Positions 1 through 6,819 of a DNA stretch of 7,967 bases are shown piece by piece. Origin of the DNA: Bacillota bacterium (GTDB lineage: Bacteria; Bacillota; Sulfobacillia; Sulfobacillales; Sulfobacillaceae); the NCBI GenBank assembly GCA_023488565.1, contig JAMDDZ010000023.1, forward strand, positions 1 to 7,967, read 5' to 3'. The notes under the pieces were generated by a model, which saw nothing but the letters and a program-made list of their open reading frames with translations, searched no databases and was not told where the DNA came from. The translations under genes and the position numbers were made by a program. How positions within the stretch are numbered: the first letter of the stretch is position 1; each line of letters opens with the position of its first letter.

Positions 1-342
1 AAATCTCGAGTCTTGACAAACTGTTTGGCCATTCTGGGTTGGGTAACCACCGATGTCGCGGAAGTTGAATCCTCCCTCTAATGGCAGAATTCTATCAGCA
101 ATAGTGTCCACTCGGCCATTAGGGAATCGAACATGAAGGTAGGTGCGTTGCTCTCGAGGAACCTCTGCCACCCAGCATTGATTAGCTTGCCAGGGCAAGG
201 GCGAGTGTGATGGCGTTATGCCACTAGCTTCGGGCTCCACACTGAGATACACCTTAGGGGGGGCATCTAGATCTCTCGATAACTTCACCAGCCACCCGCC
301 TCGGGGCAATTTCTGCACCGTATATCCTTTATCTTCTGACAC
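1..342 (-). CDS. Tyrosine/dual-specificity protein phosphatase-like protein, N-terminal part (cut by the window edge)
   Basis: The reading frame is open from a GTG at 342 to the window edge, giving 114 codons. AAGGGGG lies 7 nt before the GTG and supports this start. Residues 1-88 form a family-variable N-terminal region with beta-rich text (KVYLSVEP, TYLHVRFPNG) ending in ILPLEG. Residues 91-101 read GFNFRDIGGYP, which matches the NFRDLGGY motif that opens the catalytic domain of bacterial Y_phosphatase3-type tyrosine phosphatases. The catalytic HC(X5)R loop would lie beyond the window, so activity cannot be judged. Known members dephosphorylate phosphotyrosine or phosphoinositide-type substrates in the cytosol or after secretion; no signal peptide is visible here. 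The upstream 300 bases contain a hairpin and only a weak promoter-like pair (TTGGGT, 16 nt, TATTTT, minus strand, 509-536). The family call is fairly secure and the substrate unknown. Confidence 0.8.
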   Translation of the reverse strand, partial: MSEDKGYTVQKLPRGGWLVKLSRDLDAPPKVYLSVEPEASGITPSHSPLPWQANQCWVAEVPREQRTYLHVRFPNGRVDTIADRILPLEGGFNFRDIGGYPTQNGQTVCQDSRF

Positions 343-441
343 GTTATAACCCCCTTGACATACTCGACGATCCCGCTGGTAACGCCCATATCTCCCGAAG
401 AACAGAACGATGATGGGGGTGTCCTGATTCCGGATATTGAT

Positions 442-467
442 ACAGCACGGCACTCAGGCCGTGCTGT
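442..467. repeat. Perfect 10-bp inverted repeat (hairpin) upstream of the phosphatase gene
   Basis: ACAGCACGGC at 442-451 is the exact reverse complement of GCCGTGCTGT at 458-467, with a 6-nt loop (ACTCAG). On the plus strand it is followed by CCTTTCTGC, a poor U-tract; on the minus strand no T-run follows. It is therefore not a convincing terminator in either direction. If the phosphatase gene is transcribed from about 500, the hairpin lies in its leader. It could instead be a dispersed palindrome or the end of a lost element. I see no second copy in this window. Confidence 0.6.
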
Positions 468-641
468 CCTTTCTGCATTCTTGCCGTTCGATCCTTGCCA
501 CACACCCGAAAATACGGTTATCCATATTTTACCCAATTTTCCATCAACACCATAGCGGAACTTAGGCGGGTGCCTGAATGTTTATATCCATCTAAGGCCT
601 ATGGCGAGATTTTCCATTTATTTTTGGGCTCCCGGTAGGTT

Positions 642-905
642 TTAAACATGGACATCCTCCCTACGGATAAATCCGTGGGATGCCCGAGCCTCACGGCATC
701 GGGTTCCTGCTTCATCGCACCATGGCTTCTTAGGACCATGGGCCGGTCGTCCACAAAAGGATGCTCCCCAGGCGCACCGGACGTGTCCCGCCGTGTCGGC
801 AATATGACGACGAAGGCTGGGGTGTCGTCCTTCGATTACGAATATTTTAGCACAACATTGCCAGGGAACATGCTTTGGCCCTTTCGCCCGATTCTGGCAG
901 GGGAA
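642..905 (-). mobile_element. Decayed 3' end of an IS200/IS605-family element: tnpB C-terminal relic plus right end
   Basis: Read on the minus strand, the segment ends in the layout typical of IS200/IS605 right ends: GATGAAGCAGGAAC, a first hairpin, a second hairpin, then GGGAGGATGTCC. Upstream, one frame (from about 905) carries a weak zinc-ribbon-like text with CFPC and, 13 residues on, a CC pair. The neighbouring frame carries the proline- and glycine-rich tail ending in AMKQEP that is common in TnpB C-termini. The two parts lie in different frames, the RuvC core is absent, and no tnpA or left end is found before the metallo-hydrolase gene. This is therefore a relic of the last few hundred bases only. 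The right-end layout is clear from memory of the family; the protein resemblance is weaker. Confidence 0.65.
651..712 (-). ncRNA. Omega-RNA-like 3' scaffold (two hairpins) of the tnpB relic
   Basis: On the minus strand two consecutive hairpins are visible. The first pairs CCCGA and GCC with GGC and TCGGG around a GTGA loop (plus-strand 683-703), with one bulged T. The second pairs ACGGAT with ATCCGT around TT (663-676) and is extended by CCC/GGG and CAT/ATG pairs across small bulges (653-682). This is the architecture at the 3' end of TnpB-associated omega RNAs, where the guide begins just past the right end. A guide, if any, would start near 651-650. No full TnpB is present to use it, and whether it is transcribed cannot be told from sequence. 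Confidence 0.5.
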
Positions 906-1060
906 ACACAAAAGCATTAATGGGGCACCCAAACCAAACGGGTTGATCCTTTGTTTGTCAGCTATGCTGCAGTGTGACCCTTATTTTGGCAGAAATCACC
1001 TGCCACAAGATTCCTTGATTGTGGAAAGTTTTTTGTGTAGGGTAGACTTGGAGGTATATC
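906..1060 (+). promoter_or_regulatory. Upstream region and ribosome site of the metallo-hydrolase gene
   Basis: No coding region is recognisable here. The stretch ends in TTGGAGGTATATC before ATG, a strong Shine-Dalgarno (GGAGGT) 6 nt from the start. A weak promoter-like pair, TTGATT (1015-1020) and TAGGGT (1038-1043) with 17 nt between, lies just upstream; the second hexamer fits poorly. The ribosome site is firm and the promoter is only a suggestion. Confidence 0.35.
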
Positions 1061-2038
1061 ATGATCCCTTACGAAATCAAAATTACCGAGCCGGCACCCG
1101 GAATTTTTCGTATTCCCATTCCGGTCCCCTTACCTTTAAAGTTTGTCTACGCCTATGCAGTTATCGATTCCCGAGGCGTCTGGATTATCGATTTAGGCAT
1201 GGACGTGCCTGAAGCACGTCAAGCATGGCATGAGGCAAACCAATCATTGGGATTAGACCGCCGCGGAGTTGCGGGAGTCATTATCACCCACTATCATCCC
1301 GACCATATTGGATTGGCCGCCTTTGCGCATGAGTTGTGGCATGCCCCCATCTATATGCTAGCAGGAGAAATCGCCTCAGCTCGACAACTTTTTGAAGATC
1401 AACCCGAGGCCATCAATATGGCAGATTTTTTGCGGAAAAATGGCGCTGTCCAGGAAGACATCCTGTTATTGAATCATGAAGCGGTTGCTCGTCGGACAAT
1501 TGTACGCCTGCCTTCTGAATTGGTGCCATTACATGACTTGCAAGATATTGTCCTGGGTGACACCACGCTAAAAATTTTTCAGCAGTCGGGACATACCGAC
1601 CACCAGGCCGTGGTTTACGACAAAACCCGTGAAGTGTTATTCTGCGGTGACCAAATTTTGTCTCGCATTACGCCCAATATAAGTCTATGGCCGAATGCAG
1701 ACCCCAATCCGCTGGCATCCTATTTCGCATCATTAAAGTCACTAAAACATATTAAGGTGGCTCAAGGATTACCGGCACACGAACATCTAATTGAAGATCT
1801 CAACGCTCGTATCGATGCCATCGTCGCCCACCATTTCGAGCGCAGCGAAGAGGTAATGCAGTTATTGGATCATCCACAAACCGGATACCAAGTAGCCAAG
1901 CGCCTTTTTAAACGCCCACTAAACCCTTATCAAATGCGGTTCGCACTAAGCGAAACGCTTGCCCATTTGGAATATTTGCGCCTGTCTCAACGCATTGTTC
2001 GTGAAGACTCCGACCTTATCCTGTATCACAAACCGTAA
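1061..2038 (+). CDS. MBL-fold metallo-hydrolase (glyoxalase II/LACTB2-like)
   Basis: 325 residues. The N-terminal metallo-beta-lactamase fold carries the binuclear metal site: HYHPDH at 77-82 (the HxHxDH motif), His178 in SGHTD, Asp197 in FCGDQIL, and a final His240 in LPAHEH. After residue 250 comes a helical segment, including a HHFER motif, and a C-terminal winged-helix-like region (about 265-320), as in MBL proteins of the LACTB2 type. There is no signal peptide, so it is cytosolic. All ligands are present, so it is probably an active hydrolase. Family members act on thioesters, lactones or RNA, and the substrate is not readable here. A strong GGAGGT sits 6 nt before the ATG. The gene is alone on its strand and converges on the paa-type operon. 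A role on CoA thioesters from that operon is conceivable but unsupported. Confidence 0.85.
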   Translation: MIPYEIKITEPAPGIFRIPIPVPLPLKFVYAYAVIDSRGVWIIDLGMDVPEARQAWHEANQSLGLDRRGVAGVIITHYHPDHIGLAAFAHELWHAPIYMLAGEIASARQLFEDQPEAINMADFLRKNGAVQEDILLLNHEAVARRTIVRLPSELVPLHDLQDIVLGDTTLKIFQQSGHTDHQAVVYDKTREVLFCGDQILSRITPNISLWPNADPNPLASYFASLKSLKHIKVAQGLPAHEHLIEDLNARIDAIVAHHFERSEEVMQLLDHPQTGYQVAKRLFKRPLNPYQMRFALSETLAHLEYLRLSQRIVREDSDLILYHKP

Positions 2039-2050
2039 TAAACGGTCAAA

Positions 2051-2074
2051 GCGCGGTTCCGGAACCGACCGCGC
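2051..2074. terminator. Terminator-like hairpin between convergent genes
   Basis: GCGCGGT (2051-2057) pairs perfectly with ACCGCGC (2068-2074) around a 10-nt loop that itself contains GGTTCCGGAACC-type symmetry. On the plus strand it is followed by CTTGGCTT, on the minus strand by TTTGACCGTTT. It lies 13 nt after the metallo-hydrolase stop and 17 nt after the thiolase stop, so it is well placed to end both transcripts. The U-tracts are short and interrupted. Confidence 0.6.
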
Positions 2075-2090
2075 CTTGGCTTAATGAACA

Positions 2091-3290
2091 TTAGGGCCTT
2101 TCGACTAACGTAGCAATTCCCTGACCGACACCGATGCACATCGTAGCAAGCCCACGGCGTTTGCCATCCCTCTGCATTCCATAAAGCAATGTCGTCATGA
2201 TGCGGGCGCCGCTGGCGCCCAAGGGGTGGCCTAAGGCGATCGCGCCTCCCGTTGGATTAACTAGTGCCGGTTCCAAAGGCAAATCCCTCAGTACTGCTAA
2301 AGATTGGGCCGCAAACGCTTCGTTTAATTCTACTCTGTCTAAATCCTCCAGCGCCCATCCGACTCGCTCCAAAGCTTTTCTTGATGCGGGAACAGGACCG
2401 TAACCCATAATCGCCGGATCCACGCCGGCGACCCCGGTTCCCCGAATTAACGCCAGTGGCTCTAACCCGCGACGTTCGGCGATATCGGCGGCCATAAGAA
2501 CCACCGCCGCGGACCCATCATTGATCCCGGACGAATTTCCTGCGGTCACTGTGCCTCCCTTACGAAAAGCTGGCCGTAACGCCCCCAGTTTCTCGAGCGT
2601 GGTATCGGGTCGCGGATGCTCATCCTGTGATGCAAAAGTCACATTCCCCTTGCGATCCGTAATCGGAACAGGCACTATTTCCTTATTGAACCAGCCTTGC
2701 GATTGGGCATACACCGCTTTTTGATGCGATGCATAGGCAAACTCGTCCTGCTCTTCTCGGCTGATTTTAAATTGTTCTGCCAAATTTTCGGCCGTTTCGC
2801 CCATGGAATACGGATAATATTTCTCCGCTAATTTCGGATTGACCATGCGCCATCCAATCGTCGTGTCAAAGAGTTCCGTATTCCCAGTTGGAAATCCGTT
2901 TGCAGACTTGGGAAGCACAAACGGCGCCCGCGTCATGGATTCGACACCGCCGGCAATAATGATATCGGCTTCACCAGAACGAATCGCCTGAAACCCCCTA
3001 TTTATGGTTTCCAGAGAACTGCCGCACAATCGGTTATACGTTGCTCCCGGCACCGACACCGGGAACCCAGCCAACAACAGTGCCATTCTGGCCACATTAC
3101 GGTTGTCCTCACCGGCTTGATTAGCCGCCCCAAATAGGACATCATCCACTTCGACGGGATCCAGACGCGCGTCTTCCACTACCTGGTGTAAAATCATTGC
3201 GGCCAGATCATCGGGTCGGACCGATTTCAGCACCCCTCCGTGGCGTCCAATCGGCGTGCGCCTCGCCGCCACAATTGCCACTTCACGCAT
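2091..3290 (-). CDS. paaJ: Beta-ketoadipyl-CoA/acetyl-CoA thiolase, PaaJ/PcaF type
   Basis: Thiolase that cleaves 3-oxoacyl-CoA with CoA. In the phenylacetate pathway it releases acetyl-CoA from 3-oxoadipyl-CoA (and 2,3-dehydro variants), leaving succinyl-CoA. About 399 residues, the normal length. Numbered from the TTG three bases upstream, the nucleophile is Cys90 in NRLCGSS, with NEAFA at 324-328, His356 in GHPLG, and Cys386 in CIGVGQG. QAGEDNRNVARM (59-70), FDTTIGW and YGPVPAS are shared with PaaJ/PcaF, which favours this over a generic acetyl-CoA acetyltransferase. The family usually has CGSG; here it is CGSS. AAGGAG lies 9 nt before ATG 3290 and 6 nt before TTG 3293; ATG fits the MREV start of homologues. 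The start overlaps the upstream stop by 8 nt (ATGCGTGA), implying translational coupling. It is last in the operon. Confidence 0.9.
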   Translation of the reverse strand: MREVAIVAARRTPIGRHGGVLKSVRPDDLAAMILHQVVEDARLDPVEVDDVLFGAANQAGEDNRNVARMALLLAGFPVSVPGATYNRLCGSSLETINRGFQAIRSGEADIIIAGGVESMTRAPFVLPKSANGFPTGNTELFDTTIGWRMVNPKLAEKYYPYSMGETAENLAEQFKISREEQDEFAYASHQKAVYAQSQGWFNKEIVPVPITDRKGNVTFASQDEHPRPDTTLEKLGALRPAFRKGGTVTAGNSSGINDGSAAVVLMAADIAERRGLEPLALIRGTGVAGVDPAIMGYGPVPASRKALERVGWALEDLDRVELNEAFAAQSLAVLRDLPLEPALVNPTGGAIALGHPLGASGARIMTTLLYGMQRDGKRRGLATMCIGVGQGIATLVERP

Positions 3291-3960
3291 CAAGATTGAC
3301 TCCTTCCTCTGCCATCTGCCGTTGAATTAGCGGGTGCGGTAAAAACCGCTCCCCCATGCCGCGATGCATTGCCTGCAACACCAGGCCGACCTGCGATATG
3401 CCAAAAACCTCGGTCCATTGTAGCGGACCCTTAGGGTGATTCAATCCGAGTTTCACTGCTTGGTTGATATCCTCATGCGTTATCCCCATGGACACATATG
3501 CCATAGACTCGTTAACCAACGGGGCAATGACCCGTGCGAAGACCGCGCCTACTTGGTCGGCAATCTTTTGCCATTGCCAGCCAGAGAAAATTTGTGACAA
3601 CATCTCACGATGAAATAGTCGCCATTCACCGTCGTCTGCAACTGTCAGCACCCGCGCATCGATTTGCATGAGCCAGGGATCAAACCCGATCATACGCTCC
3701 GGATTGGTAATCCATCGCCGTTGCGTCGCCAGTAACACCGTAGAACTTGCCGTCAATATGAGCGTTTGGGGATACTGTTCTGCCACCCACCGAAGTCGGT
3801 CTCGCTTGATCGGCACGGGTCCCAGCGTGGCGTCAATAATCAGCAGGGGATCCGGGCCTTGTTGCGGGTCGTTGCCCCAGAAATGCACCTCCTTTGAGGT
3901 ATGCCGCTGAATTATCGGCCCCAGAGTTCCAGGTCCAAACACGGCAATCATGTCACTCAT
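3283..3960 (-). CDS. paaH2: 3-hydroxyacyl-CoA dehydrogenase, C-terminal half of PaaH (separate subunit)
   Basis: 225 residues from the ATG at 3960, which sits in ATGAGTGA and overlaps the preceding stop by 8 nt. The frame stays open upstream, but a start at 4065 would overlap its neighbour by over 100 nt and is less likely. Residues 1-130 look like a shortened Rossmann domain: MIAVFGPGTLG (4-14, GxGxxG), a strand LLIIDA, and IGFDPW near 91-96. Residues 138-215 form a 3HCDH C-terminal domain: ARVIAPLVNESMAYV, GITHEDINQAVKLGLN, HPKGPLQW. The catalytic Ser/His/Glu set of the N-terminal half is absent. In one-piece PaaH (about 475 residues in E. coli) a reduced Rossmann domain plus a second 3HCDH domain follow the first unit. 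This gene matches that second half, so it probably works as a partner of the gene before it. A GGGGG stretch about 10 nt upstream could serve as ribosome site. Confidence 0.8.
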   Translation of the reverse strand: MSDMIAVFGPGTLGPIIQRHTSKEVHFWGNDPQQGPDPLLIIDATLGPVPIKRDRLRWVAEQYPQTLILTASSTVLLATQRRWITNPERMIGFDPWLMQIDARVLTVADDGEWRLFHREMLSQIFSGWQWQKIADQVGAVFARVIAPLVNESMAYVSMGITHEDINQAVKLGLNHPKGPLQWTEVFGISQVGLVLQAMHRGMGERFLPHPLIQRQMAEEGVNLDA

Positions 3961-4810
3961 ACGAATAGAACCCCCGTTTGCTCTTGCGCCCCAAGTGGCC
4001 AAGCCAAATTTTGTTCTGCTGTAATGCGTGAGGGCGATACCGAGGATCATAAAATGTTTGCTCAAACACCGACTGGCTCACGGAAAAATTTACATCAATC
4101 CCAACCAGATCCATTAGTCGAAATGGTCCCATGGGAAACCCAGCGCCCTCAAAAATACGGTCACAATCCGCATAGTCCACGACGCCCTCTTCAACCATCC
4201 GCAATGCCTCCAAATAGTACGGACGGGCCACGCGATTAACAAGAAAGCCGGGTCGATCTGGGACCGTTACCGGTTCTTTTCCCCATCCCTTGACCAGGTC
4301 ATGAGCGGCAGAGACGAAATTCGGTGCCGTCGCCATGCCAGCGATGACCTCTACTAGAGCCATTCTAGGTACCGGATTGAAAAAGTGCAGGCCCCCGACC
4401 CTATGGGGAAAACGCGTCGCCATTCCTTGAATCGCCGTTAAGGCAATCGACGAAGTGTTAGATGCCAGCCACACCGACTCGCCAAATTCCTCATCCAACT
4501 TGGTGAAGAGCGGTCCCTTTAAGTCCATGGATTCTGGTATCGCTTCGATTACCCATGAAGGCTTCAGCGAGTGCCAGTCAGGACCCATCGTCAGGCGTTC
4601 AGACCAATTAAGAGTTCCCTCTGGGCTAACTTGGCCATTTTCTAACGCTCGTCCAATTCCCTGGCTAATGGACTTATGGGCTAATTCGCGCTGCGATTGC
4701 ACGGAATCCACCAAATGCACCCGAAAGCCATGGCTCAAAGCGACTTGGGCAATGCCACGGCCCATGGTACCCGACCCTATCACGATGATAAGATTGTCCG
4801 TGTTCATCAT
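3953..4810 (-). CDS. paaH1: 3-hydroxyacyl-CoA dehydrogenase, catalytic N-terminal half of PaaH / 3-hydroxybutyryl-CoA dehydrogenase-like
   Basis: 285 residues. NAD-dependent oxidation of 3-hydroxyadipyl-CoA (or other 3-hydroxyacyl-CoA) to the 3-oxo form. The NAD-binding Rossmann domain has GSGTMG at 12-17 and an acidic Asp35 at the end of the second strand (NAD preference). Catalytic residues fit the family by spacing: Ser121 in NTSS, His142 in GLHFFNP, Glu154 in LVEVIAG, Asn192 in FLVNR. The C-terminal 3HCDH domain (about 187-285) includes EGAGFPMGPFRLMDLVGID and ends LGRKSKRGFYSYE. It is complete as a stand-alone single-unit dehydrogenase, but the next gene supplies the second half found in PaaH, so the pair is best read as a split PaaH. 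The start overlaps the upstream stop by 1 nt (TAATG); an ATG one codon later is equally possible. Confidence 0.9.
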   Translation of the reverse strand: MMNTDNLIIVIGSGTMGRGIAQVALSHGFRVHLVDSVQSQRELAHKSISQGIGRALENGQVSPEGTLNWSERLTMGPDWHSLKPSWVIEAIPESMDLKGPLFTKLDEEFGESVWLASNTSSIALTAIQGMATRFPHRVGGLHFFNPVPRMALVEVIAGMATAPNFVSAAHDLVKGWGKEPVTVPDRPGFLVNRVARPYYLEALRMVEEGVVDYADCDRIFEGAGFPMGPFRLMDLVGIDVNFSVSQSVFEQTFYDPRYRPHALQQNKIWLGHLGRKSKRGFYSYE

Positions 4811-5625
4811 TATTGCCCCCGGAATTCGGGAGCCCTTTTATTTAAAAATGCCTGAACTCCCTCTTGATGGTCATAGGTGCGTGCTGCGGCGGATTGTAAT
4901 CCTCGCTCCCACTCAAGACTTTCGGACAAATTGTGGTCAATCCCTCGATGAATGCTTTCTTTGATCATGGCAAGCGCCAGTGGTGGTCCCTCTGCAAGGC
5001 GGCGTGCCCAGTTAAAAGTTTCCTCCTCCAGCGTCTCGGGTTCGACCAACCGATGCACCAGTCCCCATTGGAACGCAGTAGCGGCATCCATTACATCTCC
5101 CAGCATAGCCATTTCCAAAGCGCGGGCTACCCCAACTAGACGTGGCAAAAAGTAGCTAGAGCCCGAGTCTGGCACCAATCCGATTTTAACGAATGCTTGA
5201 CTAAATCGTGCAGTTTGGGAAGCAATCCGGAAATCACAAGCTAATGCCAGGGACATACCTGCTCCAGCAGCAACCCCGTTAACCATGGCAATGGTAGGTT
5301 TCGCAAAGTGATAGAGTTTCAAAACCAATGGATTATAATAGCGCGCGACGTGCTCACCTATATCTGTGGCAACCCCCTGCGCCTGGTGCTCTTTTAAATC
5401 TTGGCCGGCACAAAACCCGCGGCCACGTCCAGTAAGAATAAGGACGCGGCAGGCCGGATCTTCAGCCGACAAAGTAAGAGCGGTGGCCAGCTCCGTAAGC
5501 GCTTGGCTGGTAAGCGCGTTTAAAGCCTGTGGACGATTCAAGGCAATCGTGGCTACACCGTCGGACAACTCATAGACAATATCGCGGAATTCGCTCATAA
5601 TCTGCGGATCAACTCCATTCGGCAA
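4810..5625 (-). CDS. paaG: PaaG-type 1,2-epoxyphenylacetyl-CoA / enoyl-CoA isomerase (crotonase fold)
   Basis: Crotonase-superfamily protein. PaaG converts ring-1,2-epoxyphenylacetyl-CoA to the oxepin and also shifts double bonds in the later chain. Oxyanion-hole elements are GFCAGQDL (70-77) and GVAAGAG (117-123). The two glutamates of enoyl-CoA hydratases are missing (Met124 and Phe145 by spacing), while Asp153 in KIGLVPDSG matches the catalytic Asp of PaaG (Asp136 in E. coli). That argues for an isomerase rather than a hydratase. The end, REGV-like QEGVQAFLNKRAPEFRG, also follows PaaG. Start choice: TTG at 5625 has GAAGGA 8 nt upstream. ATG at 5598 gives 262 residues, the same length as E. 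coli PaaG as I recall it, but has no ribosome site at usable distance. It lies 57 nt after the glycerate-kinase-like gene and is coupled to paaH1. Confidence 0.88.
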   Translation of the reverse strand: MPNGVDPQIMSEFRDIVYELSDGVATIALNRPQALNALTSQALTELATALTLSAEDPACRVLILTGRGRGFCAGQDLKEHQAQGVATDIGEHVARYYNPLVLKLYHFAKPTIAMVNGVAAGAGMSLALACDFRIASQTARFSQAFVKIGLVPDSGSSYFLPRLVGVARALEMAMLGDVMDAATAFQWGLVHRLVEPETLEEETFNWARRLAEGPPLALAMIKESIHRGIDHNLSESLEWERGLQSAAARTYDHQEGVQAFLNKRAPEFRGQ

Positions 5626-5682
5626 ATATTTTTTCCTTCAGCCAGCACAATTCTTTGGCGTACCCAATTTCAGAACATAGTA

Positions 5683-6819
5683 TTAGCTATTCCCGGTCCA
5701 GTGACTTCCCGAATGACGCATCCATACCCCCACCCTGTAGCTCGCTTGTTCGACCAAAGACGTTGTGGAACGCGCCGATTCCTTCGGAGTCCGTGGTCGG
5801 TCCAACCATGGATAAATTCCCCATACGTTCAAATCGTACAACATGTCATACCCAGACCCTAAAGCCCCGGTGAGCACCACCACTGGGGTTTTGGTGGGGC
5901 ATGCCCGACGTGCCACCTCGCCTGCCACACGATGAACCGCCACGCGATCAGCCTGCTCTTCCAAGGTTAGTACCCAGTCGCTGCTCGCGACTCGCTCTTC
6001 CAAATGAAGAAAATCGGCGGCGACCGCGACCGTTGGCAGTAACTGAGCACCCAGAAAAGCTAGAGCCAGCCCTGTTGCCCCACCCGCACCCACCCCAGCA
6101 AAAGTCGTAAGCGGTGTCGCGACATGCTCTTCTAAAATCGTGGCGTAGTGGTGCATCGCTTCGTCGACAAGCGGCAATCGAAACTGTGGCAACCCTTTTT
6201 CCGCCCCAAACTGCAACGTGGTGCCAAAATCTCCGGAGACAGGATAGGGATAGGAATACAGGCCAACTAACGGCACTGCTGGAGGGATAAAATTTTCAAA
6301 GTCAACGTGCACTAACTGTTCTAACCCTCGGGTGCCACTAGCTACCGGATGTCCGTCCGAGTCCAAAAACCGGATATTAAAGGCCTCTAATAATCCCATT
6401 CCGCCGTCATTAACAATAGTATCACCCAAAGTAATGTAACAAATCTTAGGTTGATGCCTAAGAATTTTATGATAAAGTTCTCCCAAAGGCTGGGTGCTGG
6501 CTTTAGTAGCATCTCGGTGCGGGGTGCGAAGCGCAATGCCAACCACTTCGGCCGCGTCAATCCACGCTGTTTGATCTGGCAGCATCGCCCAGCGTGCCTC
6601 CACTGAACGCCCGAAAGGTCCGGTAATTTGCTCCCGACGGATGCGACCGCCCAGAGCCTTCACTAAAATGTCCATTGATCCGGCACCACCAGCAGGAATG
6701 GGCAACAAAGTGAGGTCCACTTGGGGGATAGATCGTCTGAGGCCTCTTGCCATAGCCTCTGCTAAAGCCGAGGCTTTGACTGTGCTTTGAAATTTTCCGG
6801 GAGCGACTAATACATGCAT
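5683..6819 (-). CDS. Divergent glycerate kinase-family protein (possible pseudoenzyme)
   Basis: 378 residues, normal length for glycerate kinases of the GarK/GlxK type, with the fold's landmarks in order: VLVAPGKF (3-10), LPIPAGGAGSMD (39-50), LGDTIVNDGG (131-140), SGDFGTTLQFGAEKG (195-209), GVGAGGATG (242-250). Compared with the family consensus as I know it, many polar and acidic positions are changed: APDSFK is APGKFQ, ADGGEGT is PAGGAGS, GGSATNDGG is LGDTIVNDGG, and the TGEGxxDxQT region reads TLEEQADRVAV (285-295). ATP-dependent phosphorylation of glycerate is therefore doubtful; loss of activity or a changed substrate is as likely. The frame is intact, with GGAG 7 nt before the ATG, so the gene appears maintained. 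It is first in the operon, 57 nt before paaG with no clear terminator between. The family is secure and the function unknown. Confidence 0.78.
   Translation of the reverse strand: MHVLVAPGKFQSTVKASALAEAMARGLRRSIPQVDLTLLPIPAGGAGSMDILVKALGGRIRREQITGPFGRSVEARWAMLPDQTAWIDAAEVVGIALRTPHRDATKASTQPLGELYHKILRHQPKICYITLGDTIVNDGGMGLLEAFNIRFLDSDGHPVASGTRGLEQLVHVDFENFIPPAVPLVGLYSYPYPVSGDFGTTLQFGAEKGLPQFRLPLVDEAMHHYATILEEHVATPLTTFAGVGAGGATGLALAFLGAQLLPTVAVAADFLHLEERVASSDWVLTLEEQADRVAVHRVAGEVARRACPTKTPVVVLTGALGSGYDMLYDLNVWGIYPWLDRPRTPKESARSTTSLVEQASYRVGVWMRHSGSHWTGNS

Noticed and set aside
355..555. Plus-strand open frame of 66 codons
   Set aside because: It contains the perfect hairpin, lies opposite the phosphatase leader, and shows no motif or ribosome site.
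3953..3960. Programmed frameshift joining the two dehydrogenase halves
   Set aside because: No slippery run lies at the junction, and the ATGAGTGA start/stop overlap explains the arrangement by coupling.
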